Part shown: piece after piece, positions 45,757 to 54,624 of the stretch | Numbering within the stretch: position 1 is the first letter of the stretch | Layout of the letters: every line of letters starts with the position of its first letter | Assembly: GCA_012934845.2 (NCBI GenBank) | Contig: WNNJ02002292.1 | Location: 1 to 64,000, forward strand | Origin: Pomphorhynchus laevis | Taxonomy: Eukaryota; Acanthocephala; Palaeacanthocephala; Echinorhynchida; Pomphorhynchidae | DNA: 64,000 nucleotides | Direction of reading: 5' to 3' | Made by a program: the position numbers and the translations under genes | Notes under the pieces: model-generated | Database searches by the model: none | Seen by the model: only the letters and a program-made list of their open reading frames with translations | What the model was told of the DNA's origin: nothing

Positions 45757-45970
45757 AGTTGATAATGATCCATTATTGATAAAGAATTATTGGAGCTTGA
45801 TCAAAGCAAAGAGGACGTTTTTTATTGATATTTCGCTAACCTATGTTAGCATCTTCAGAAAATTATCCATAAAATTAGGTAATTTTCTGAAGCTGCCAGC
45901 AGAGGTTAGCGAAACATCAAATAAAATTTTCCTCCTTTCTTTGATCCAGCTCCAATAATTCTTAATTTTT
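45757..45970. repeat. FB1 foldback, full copy
   Basis: It starts AGTTGATAATGATCCATTAT, with TATTTCGCTAACCTATG in the left arm. The right arm has GAGGTTAGCGAAACATC and then TTTGATCCAGCTCCAATAAT. It lies immediately next to the preceding foldback. Confidence 0.85.
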
Positions 45971-47035
45971 TTAAATTTACTCTCTCTATTTAAATTATGT
46001 TTTATATTACACAATGTTTAAAAGTAACAAGCCACAAGTGCTGCTGAATTAAACTGGGCTAAAGTAACCTAAATTTTCCCTCCGATTTAGGCCAAAACCG
46101 TTTATGGACAGTTTTTCTCAGACCAGTTTTATACTTATTCTAGAATTTTGGATCATTATCCAAAAATTGACAGACACCAATGAACATTGACATGTTACAT
46201 TTGGAAACGGATTCCAAGATTCAAAGGATATATTTCATACAGATCCTTAATCCTAAGTTTATGCCAAAATGAACTAGGAAGATAAAGTGGCTCAAAATTA
46301 TGGTAAAAGATACACTGATCCAACCTTCGAGGATTTGAGAGCCAAAGAGAAATTTGTGCCACGATCCAAAACCTCCTTTATAAATACTTTCTGATAGTAA
46401 AACATATATTTAGATCATCAATCCATGCTATATCAAGGACTAGCGGTAGTTCATAATGATACTTGCATCAAGTTTATGTCATAGTCTGTCTGAGGGTGTC
46501 AGGGAAAATTAGAGTTAAATACTCTTAGCTAGGATTGTAACTTTCACTGAGGTCGGATTGAAAAAGTGGTATTTATACGTGGTTGATAAAATTGAATTGA
46601 CTTTCCTAGCGAGTAAGTTGTTAAAATATATCAAACTTTCTCTATACTTCAAGGCTAGGTTGATCGCTAATTGAAGGAATGCTTATTATTAGCCTGACCA
46701 AAGTGGAATAATCTACACAATATAGTATCTGTGATAAATTAGTTGATCAAGTGGTTAAATGCATGCTTGTATTATATATTGCACGAGGGTCTAGACGTTC
46801 ATTTCTTATCTACCAATTATTCTACCCAGGATATCGATATTTTTATCTATCTTTCTTGGTCAAATACATATAAATATTGATCAGTATAAAAATGTATCAA
46901 TTTAATGCTAAAAATACAAAGTAACAAAACTGGAAAATAAAGTATTTAATAGGAAAACATTATTTGATTGTGAAATCTTATTTACTTGTAAATTCTTAAT
47001 TGCTAAAAAATTTAAGAGGAAAGCATTATTTGGGT
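45971..47035. other. Gene-free stretch, moderately AT-rich
   Basis: Less AT-rich than its neighbours, but no frame or known element could be recognised on either strand. Confidence 0.4.
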
Positions 47036-47036
47036 T

Positions 47037-47500
47037 TTAAACTTTTGACTTGAAACATTTGGCTCTAAACTTTTCGTTTTAAGCTTTTGCTTAAAGCATT
47101 TTGCTTCAAACTTTTTGCTTAAATAATTATTTTTGCTCAAAACTTCAGTCTTAATTTTTTAAACAAAAAAGACTCAAGACTTAAGATTAAAAAAGATTAA
47201 AAACTTTTGGTGTAAAGCTTTTGACTTACAAAGTTTGGCCTAAATTTTTTGTTTAAAACTTTTGATTTAATACTTTTGGCTTTTGTTTGTTAGCTTAAAC
47301 TACTTCTGGCTTAAAACTACTTTTGGTTTAGAATTACTTTCGGCCTAAAATCATTTTTGGCTTAAGGCATTAAGCTTTAAACCTTTGGTTCAATACTTAT
47401 TTGCTTAAAACTTCAGGCTAAAAACTTTCGGCTTAAAACGTTAGGCTTATAATCCTTAGCTTAAAACGTGTGGTTTAAAATTTTTGTCTTAACAGTCTTT
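47037..47500. repeat. Degenerate short tandem repeat, GGCTTAAAACTTTT type
   Basis: About 460 bp are built from loosely repeated units of roughly 12-16 bases, such as TTTTGACTT, GGCTTAAAACTACTTTTGG, GGCTTAAAACGTTAGGC and AGCTTAAAACG. Unit length and sequence drift strongly. No reading frame is present. Confidence 0.75.
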
Positions 47501-47859
47501 AAATGCTTGGCGTGAAACTCTAAGTTGAAATCTTTTGACACAGCACGTTTGGCATATACGATTCTTTTATGGAAATAAACTGTACTACTAGATATGCTGC
47601 ATGTATACCAGAATAAAATATAATATGACATTCGTTCCAAATAGATAAAATAAATAGTATTTAATTAGAAGACACTGACGTTGTATTATTTTCGGAATTC
47701 TTTGTCTATTATCTTTAAAAAGATAATTTGTTCGATTTGTAAACAGTAATCGGAATTGTTAATAAAGAATCACGGTAAATAAACTGAGCACACAGATGAT
47801 TTTACTTAAGTTTATGTTCTTGTAAAAATATTATAAAGTCAGTTTATAATTTACAGTGA
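47501..47859. other. AT-rich spacer
   Basis: Nothing is recognised. Confidence 0.4.
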
Positions 47860-49738
47860 TATTTTTCCGGCGACCCATTTAACAGTACTGGTAAACCCCA
47901 CATATCTTATTCGATGTGCAAAGGCTGGGAGGGGTTGGTTGTTCATACTGGATGGAAGAGAATATATTACAAGTCTCTTTTAACGTTTTCGTGGTGGCAG
48001 GGGTTCCATTGGAGATGACCACCTAACAGATGGATGAGTTGATAAGAAGATTGGATGGGGGTAACTGGTATTTTAATCTTACGAATATACTGCTGATGTT
48101 CGAGACTACATCTTTGCACCTGCGTTCCGAAAATAGGGCTGTGATGATGTGGTATCATCAGGGTATACCACTAGATCTTAATCACATTTAAAGGGTTTGA
48201 ATAGAACAATGAAGGCAGCAAGAAATAAGATGGGAGAAAGAGGGTCCTTGATGATCACCTGTAATATGGTCGAGTCGACGTGCATCAAAGGCATCTTCGT
48301 AAAAAAATCGATTAGTATACAGCAATATCTCCACCCTGTTAACAATTCTTACAGACAACCTTAGGGACCTGAGAGAAGAGATGACAAAATGAATGGAGAT
48401 GCGGTCGAATGCAGCAGAAAAGTCAAGAAAGACAGTTCCAGCAAGCTGATGGTTGTTTTACTGACAAAAATGATGCACCGCACCGATAGCTGAATGGACT
48501 TAGCGACCTATCACAAACTCATGAAAATCAGGTGTGATTAAATTGCTTCTACCTAAATGGCCACGGATTTTACGCTCAAGGTTTTTACCTAAATGGCCAC
48601 GGATTTTACGCTCAAGTGCTCTTTTGTAAAAGGATATGAAAGCATTTTAAATCAATGTGAGCCGCAGATCTTTAGAACATGTGATCAAATTTTTCTTAGC
48701 TAAAAATATCCTTCACCTGATGTTTATGCAGGCTAAATCGTAGGGGGTGGCTAAAAGCATTGTGATGAGGACCACCGTCCTCTGACGATCTGTCAAAAGC
48801 TGACAGACGCGAGTGGATAGTGACGAACAGGTTTTGAAGGAACCCGGAAGTGGACCCCAGGAATTCAGGATATCTGTAACAGACAATTCCCTACTCTTGA
48901 GGTCACTCCAAAGTGGGATTGGTTGGGGAGATTGAGTGGCTCCATAGTTGTGTGGGGAGAGTGACTCCTCCGAAACTTTATCAAGGCATATGATACCTAT
49001 CCAACTCGAAACTCTCTCCTTCTAGCAAACAAACTCCTCCCTCTTTAATATCTTCCAAAAGGAATACTGAGACGGTTTAACACGAGCAATGCTCGCCCTA
49101 TCCCTATAGACTCCTACTCAGCTAGTGTCTATATCTAGAGATCCAATATTCTTTCAAGATGACTTTTCTGATGAAAGCAGATATAATGGGAAGGTGTAGC
49201 ATTTTTGGTAGGACCTTAAGTTTTGTGACCTTTATAGGTAGTCGAAAAGATCGCGGTAGTTTGCGATGAGAGGTAGGAATTAAATTGGGTCAGACTCGAA
49301 TTTTCTACAACAGAGAAGAGTCGGCAGCTGTCTGGAAGAATGCAACACTGATAGGATCAATATGGAACGTCTTCCTTGACAGTTTCTGGCCGCAACTGCT
49401 CAGTACAGACAAGCTTTAACAGCCACTTCTAATCAAACAGTACTATGTCGAATATAGAGTTTGTTGTTGTGCAGTAAAATTAGTGAGACGGTGGTTTGTG
49501 AATAAAATATTCGTTCCCGGCTCAGTTTAGTACTGCATTAATTCAACGACCAGTTTTGTCCTTGAAGTCACCCAGTAACATGTCGTAGCTGCTAACCAAT
49601 ACACGACAGAAGGTCACGATTCGTGTGAATCTACCTGGGCGAATGTAGATATTGGCTATGCAGATGTATTTACCATTTTTACATAGTGTTATCGCTAAAT
49701 AAGGCAAGGCAGGACAAGAATAGTTTAGGAAGAAAGAA
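47860..49738 (-). mobile_element. Jockey-type LINE copy J3, old
   Basis: The minus strand shows the RT and part of the endonuclease of family J, more decayed than in other copies. It reads through the GFVKGR-like, AAFDR-like and GVPQG-like regions only in scattered frames. The endonuclease part near 49440-49700 matches J2 and J7. A 31-base stretch at 48550-48580 is repeated at 48586-48616 (period 36, containing GGCCACGGATTTTACGCTC). Confidence 0.8.
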
Positions 49739-49744
49739 GTTATT

Positions 49745-50765
49745 AACGGTAAGTTATTTAAATAGGATATTGGTAATGCAATGAGCAGTTCCTTAGCTCA
49801 TAAATATGCCGGACTGTATGTAGTTGATGTTGAGAACGCTTTCATTGCCGCATAGGAATTAAAACCTTCTCTTTGGCTAAGATACGGGGACGATATTATC
49901 TTAGTATAGGATCATAGCATTGAATCACTAGAAAATTATTCAATAATTTAAATAGCTTTTCGGAACTGAAATTTATACCTTCCAACCAAATTCAAATAGC
50001 TATTAAATATTTGTATGTATTATATTTATAAAAATGTGGCTGGTCATGACATACTAAGATGTACAAGAAATTCAAAGGTGTTCGTTCTATAACTCGTGCG
50101 AGTTCAGCCCATCATCCTGTTGTAAAAAGGCTACTGACTATTTTCAAAAAAGGTAGTTTTTCAAATTGAAGGTAGAACCTTTCCCTACTAGCGCTGAAAT
50201 CATAATCCTTACGCCTTTGATGAATGATCGTAAATGATAAAATTAAAACTGGAATCAAAGATGACATGTTGTCCTTGTCGTCATCAGATCAATTTTGATA
50301 AATTAATGCATTCAAAAGTTGACTGCACAATTAAATAGACTGAACAGGTATATCAACTTAAAATTAGGAAACAAACTATAAATGATTAGTTTGATAATAG
50401 CAATTAATTTCACAAAAGGTAGGTTTTTAAATTGAAGGTAGAACCTTTCCCGCCCGACGCTGATTTTATTTAAAATATGAAATGATTTTAATTAAATTTG
50501 CAAAATGCAATGTATTTCATTAAATCTAATTGCCAATAAAGCAGACGAATGGAGTGATCGTCAGCCAACATTAAAAGGACCTAAACGTGAAACGTAGGTA
50601 TTGGATCAGTGGCAAATGTGGTCCACCAAGACTAAAATGTAGAGTACTGCTGATGGATTATTGATAGAATTAAATCATTGTGCATTATATAATTATATAA
50701 TGGGTTTTCGCATATTTATTGATAGGATTAAAGCGCTCGGATAGAAATAGTCATCAAAATTTCAA
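49745..50765 (+). mobile_element. PLE family 2, block B1 with RT piece
   Basis: The first 200 bp encode DIGNAMSSSLAHKYAG, then ELKPSLWLRYGDDIILV, a PLE-type RT with the motif C region RYGDD. This continues without a break into the block that matches A (36768 onwards) nearly base for base up to about 50715. Compared with A it lacks the roughly 330 bp between two copies of a TTTTCGCATATTTATTG repeat. Confidence 0.75.
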
Positions 50766-50910
50766 TAAAAAGGTAGGTTTTCAAATTGAAGGTAGAACCT
50801 TCCCCTACTAGCGCTGAAATCACAATCCTTACGCCTTTGATGAATGGTAGTATATGATAAGATTAAAACTGGAATCAAAGATGACATGTTGTCCTTGTCG
50901 TCATCATATC
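50766..50910 (+). mobile_element. PLE family 2, block B2, left piece
   Basis: AAAGGTAGGTTTTCAAATTG through GTCATCATATCAATTTTGAT repeats block A from 36970 to about 37125. The Naiad-type copy then interrupts it; it resumes at about 52583. Confidence 0.75.
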
Positions 50911-50914
50911 AATT

Positions 50915-52213
50915 TTGATATGCTCTATTAAAGCTAGTAATAACTTTGTCTTAATATGCAAAAAGCTTTATTATGATATACTAATGAAAGAGGTTAATTC
51001 TAATGATTTAAATGTAAATCCAACATATGAATGTAGTGATTTAAGTTTAGAAACAATTATTACAAGTCACTGTTCTATAATGGATAAAAAGGGTATAAAG
51101 GTTAAATCAGATAATAAAACTATACCTATATTATATTGGAATCCAAAATTACATAAAAATCCAATAAAACCTAGGTTCATATGTAGTGCGTTTAAATGTA
51201 CATTAAAACCACTTTCTGTCTATATGAATAAAATACTTAAAGTAATTAAAGCACATTTTAAAAAATATTGCAAGGTAATCGAAATTAATACTGGTATAAA
51301 ACACTATTTCAGTATTAATTCTACAAAAGAATTTTTAGAACAGACAAAAGGAATAAATTTTCAAAATATAAATACATACGATTTTAGTACGCTTTATACA
51401 AATCTAGATTTAGTAGATATTAAAGAAGCGTTAGTAAAATTAATTAATCTTATATTCGGAAAAAGATATACATATATATGTTATAATAATTATAACGCAT
51501 ATCTAACAAAAATTAAACCATCAGATAAATATATGGATAAAATTGAATTAATAGAATCCTTAAATATTTTGATAAATCAAAATTATTTAAAAGTAGGGAC
51601 ATCTATATTTAGACAAATAAAATGTGTTTCAATGGGAAGTAATAGTAGCTCAATTATAGCTTACTTGTTTTTAAGCTTTATAGAATATGAATTTGTTCAT
51701 AACTGTGTAAAAACTAAATCTAAACTATATAAACATATGAAATATATGTTTCGATACATTGATGATATATGTGTATTTAATTCTAACTATTTTTATTCAA
51801 TAAGCGAACAAATTTATCCAGGTAGCCTCATTCTTAACAAAACCAATATTAATGATAAAGAAGGTGTATATCTAGATATGAATATTAAATTAACATTAAC
51901 TAAAACTAATATTAATTTATATCGTAAATATGACATATTTAAATTTACAAGAAACATATTTTTGCATGAGCATTCATGCATACCATATAATATAAAATAT
52001 AATACATTAAATAATGAAATTTTAAGAATTGCAACAATATGTAATGATATTGGCTTTCTTCAAAATCATTTAAATAATTTAATAGATACATATTTTAAAC
52101 TAGGTTACTATAAAAATAACATCAAGCAGAAAATAGTAAAATATATAAATCAACACAATAATATAAAGAATAAATTTAAACTCTTAAGCGGCAAAACTTT
52201 TATGGATGGATAA
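50915..52213 (+). CDS. PLE reverse transcriptase, Naiad-like, open 432 codons
   Basis: Motifs in order are KASNNFVLICKKLYYDIL, ILYWNPKLHKNPIKPRFI (the PLE-specific WxPKLHK region), NTYDFSTLYTNLDL (motif A Asp), FRQIKCVSMGSNSSS (the usual IPMG is replaced by VSMG), YMFRYIDDICVF (motif C YIDD), and QIYPGSLILNKTN with YLDMNI. The C-terminus includes EILRIATICNDIGFLQNH. These agree with the Naiad clade of PLEs, which as known from the literature have permuted domains and dominate many invertebrate genomes. The frame is open without a break although its first codon is TTG, not ATG, because the 5' end is lost. The strong A/T codon bias matches this genome. It cannot be translated from its own start in this copy. 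Confidence 0.82.
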   Translation: MICSIKASNNFVLICKKLYYDILMKEVNSNDLNVNPTYECSDLSLETIITSHCSIMDKKGIKVKSDNKTIPILYWNPKLHKNPIKPRFICSAFKCTLKPLSVYMNKILKVIKAHFKKYCKVIEINTGIKHYFSINSTKEFLEQTKGINFQNINTYDFSTLYTNLDLVDIKEALVKLINLIFGKRYTYICYNNYNAYLTKIKPSDKYMDKIELIESLNILINQNYLKVGTSIFRQIKCVSMGSNSSSIIAYLFLSFIEYEFVHNCVKTKSKLYKHMKYMFRYIDDICVFNSNYFYSISEQIYPGSLILNKTNINDKEGVYLDMNIKLTLTKTNINLYRKYDIFKFTRNIFLHEHSCIPYNIKYNTLNNEILRIATICNDIGFLQNHLNNLIDTYFKLGYYKNNIKQKIVKYINQHNNIKNKFKLLSGKTFMDG

Positions 52214-52260
52214 TAAATAATACACTTTGTATTAGAATAAGATACTAGATAGTAATTTCA

Positions 52261-52357
52261 GAGGAAATACATCATTAGCATGTATTTGGCCCCGCTGCTA
52301 TGTTGGGTAGAGGAGTTAGGGGCCGAAACCTGATAGCATAGCAGTTCCTCCTGATGA
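52261..52357 (+). ncRNA. Structured 3' UTR of the Naiad-type PLE
   Basis: GAGGAA (52261-52266) can pair with TTCCTC (52345-52350), CTGCTATG (52295-52302) with CATAGCAG (52337-52344), and GGCCCC (52288-52293) with GGGGCC (52319-52324). The last two pairings interleave, forming a possible pseudoknot. CGAAAC (52324-52329) and CTGATGA (52351-52357) recall hammerhead boxes. The CTGCTATG/CATAGCAG stem is unchanged in the copy at 28.46-28.51 kb, while the GGCCCC/GGGGCC pair is weaker there. Confidence 0.5.
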
Positions 52358-52582
52358 CATCTAATCCTTATCTGATACTACGTATGTTATTTATTAGTCA
52401 ATTCATAAAAATGACGCTTATTTTAAATTTCAATTTTTTATTTTAACTTGATTTAAATTATAATAAATCTAAAAACAATTATTTATTTTATTATTTAATT
52501 ATTAAATTTTGATTTATCATTATTATGTTTTGTTTATTTTATAATTATTTTAAGTACGTAGACTCAGTTAGCTGATTTGATT

Positions 52583-53278
52583 TCAAAAGTTGACTGCACA
52601 ATTAAATAGACTGAACAGGTATATCAACTTAAAATTAGGAAACAAACTATAAATGATTAGTTTGATAATAGCAATTAATTTCACAAAAGGTAGGTTTTTA
52701 AATTGAAGGTAGAACCTTTCCCGCCCGACGCTGATTTTATTTAAAATATGAAATGATTTTAATTAAATTTGCAAAATGCAATGTATTTCATTAAATCTAA
52801 TTGCCAATAAAGCAGACGAATGGAGTGATCGTCAGCCAACATTAAAAGGACCCAAACGTGAAACGTAGGTATTGAATCTGTAGCAAATGGGGTCCACCAA
52901 GACTAAAATGTAGAGTACTGCTGATGGATTATTGATAGAATTAAATCATTGTGCATTATATAATTATATAATGGGTTTTCGCATATTTATTGTTAGTATC
53001 AAAAGCACGTGTATTGATTGCATAATTACTTAAAATCACATTGTTAGTACAACAATGTTAATATAACTATAAAATTATGCAAATATTATTATATTTTGAA
53101 ATGCTTCTATATTCAAATTGTCTGCTTTCTATATATAACCAGACATATTATATGTTATATTATATATTATATAAACACAATGGTTCTCACAAGAGTACAG
53201 ATTCTAATATGTTTTTTCAACAAAACATATTAGAACATATCATGTCGGCCTTCGTAAATTATTTTAAATTGCTTGAAT
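52583..53278 (+). mobile_element. PLE family 2, block B2, right piece
   Basis: From TCAAAAGTTGACTGCACAAT to TAAATTATTTTAAATT this matches block A from 37137 to 37850, including the hairpin TCTAATATGTTTT with its complement. Differences seen by eye are few. Confidence 0.8.
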
Positions 53279-53566
53279 GAATCGCTGTTTCACTATATAT
53301 AAATACAACAGCATTGTTGAACAACAAACAATATTCACCATTGTCCGTGCATACTTTGTTATTATTAAGAAAATCTTATTATTATAATATTAACTATACA
53401 TATGTGCATGCATACTTTGGTAAACGCTCAACGTTTAGTCAAGACAGATGGCAATCGTAGTGATGATTTAGCTGTACATCCATCATGAGCTGTGCTATCC
53501 AATATTGTTTCGTTTGTTTGCGTTTTTATGTATTAAGAATATTTGCATCTATAACAAACACGCTCA
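53279..53566. other. AT-rich spacer
   Basis: A short piece at about 53366-53393 (TTAAGAAAATCTTATTATTA) resembles the family J LINE 3' tail. Nothing else is recognised. Confidence 0.4.
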
Positions 53567-53855
53567 TTAAATGTTTAGGATTTTCAACCATATGCGTATG
53601 GTTATGGGATCGATGGCACTATCCCATACTAAGATGATATTGTCCATGTATCTTAGCCAAAGCGAATGCTTCAATTCCTGTGGTAATTGAAATCCGACAT
53701 ATGTAAAAGCTAAAGGGCTAGCTATTGAGGTACCAATGTTTCTGTATAAAAGCAATTTGAAATAATTCAAGAAGGTTGACACCGAAATATGTTTTATTGA
53801 CAAAATATATTAGTATCTTTACATCTGTAAGTCCCATCCGGAGTTTGTATAACAT
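53567..53855 (-). mobile_element. PLE RT fragment, Penelope/Neptune-like
   Basis: The minus-strand frame reads IGTSIASPLAFTYVGFQL, ELKHSLWLRYMDNIILVWD and later WLKILN. This is the MGSPL and RYVDDI-VW region of PLE RT, with the second catalytic Asp replaced by Asn. Upstream sequence in another frame gives KTYFGVN. Both ends are lost. It abuts LINE J5. Confidence 0.7.
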
Positions 53856-53859
53856 ATAA

Positions 53860-54600
53860 TATAACCGTTTCTGGCTCTGCGAAGTGCTGCGTTGATCCAA
53901 CGACCAGTTCTGTCGTTGAAGTCCCCAAGTATCATGTCATAGCCGTTATCAATAATACAATCCAGTAGGTCACGGTTGTTGTGAATCTCACCTGGACGGA
54001 TGTAGACATTGGCTAGACTGAGGCGTTTACTATTCTTACAGAGTGATGTAACTAAACAAAACAGGGCTGTACAAGAATAGTTGAGTAGAAGAGAGGATCT
54101 TAAGAAGCATTTAACTAAGGTTAAAATACCTTGGGATGAAGAAGAGTAGCGGGGTTATGCACGGGTTTTAGTGGGAACAAATGTGCTTAGGGATGAATCT
54201 AATAATATCCTAGGCAGGGGGAGACGGCTAGACCAGGACTCTTGAAGGACTATAAAATCTGCATCTCTATCAGATAGGAATCTAAGGGCAGAAGCACCTC
54301 CCGAATTTCAATGAAGGATATTTAGTGAAAAAGGCTCACGAGTACTCTGCATTGTGATTGACGAGTTGTACGTGATTACCTAACCTAGACAGAGCTAGGT
54401 GCGGAAAGGTTGCCCTTTCCGCTACTAGCCCCTACTAGTGAATAAATTTGCCCGCGGGCAGTATCTTTATTTCCTTTATTTCCACCGGCATCTTTGCCTT
54501 TATCATTTTGCTAATTTTTACTGTGGGGCATAGCGTGGGCTGAGCCCCCCCCTCTTCTTTGATTCAGGCACAGGAACTGCTGCACTTGGAGGTGAAGAAA
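53860..54600 (-). mobile_element. Jockey-type LINE copy J5: ORF1 end and endonuclease only
   Basis: Minus-strand sequence corresponds to the J7 ORF1 C-terminus and the endonuclease N-terminal half, as judged from the nucleotide match with 61500-62180. RT is absent: the copy stops near 53860 at the PLE fragment. Both ends are truncated. Confidence 0.75.
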
Positions 54601-54624
54601 ACAAAAAAGAAAGTTGACTATGGA

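Larger units (their letters stand above)
50911..52582 (+). mobile_element. Naiad-type Penelope-like element, 5'-truncated
   Basis: The element has an open RT frame followed by a 370-bp 3' UTR. It begins inside the RT N-terminal region and ends with TACGTAGACTCAGTTAGCTG. It splits PLE block B2. Compared with uninterrupted block A, about ten bases of target (AATTAATGCA) are missing at the junction. In the Naiad group a GIY-YIG endonuclease precedes RT, so the missing 5' part would have held it. 3' end copies lie at 28342 and 44279. Confidence 0.8.

Noticed and set aside
46000-46700. Less AT-rich region as a possible decayed gene
   Set aside because: Translations on both strands gave no motif and frequent stops.
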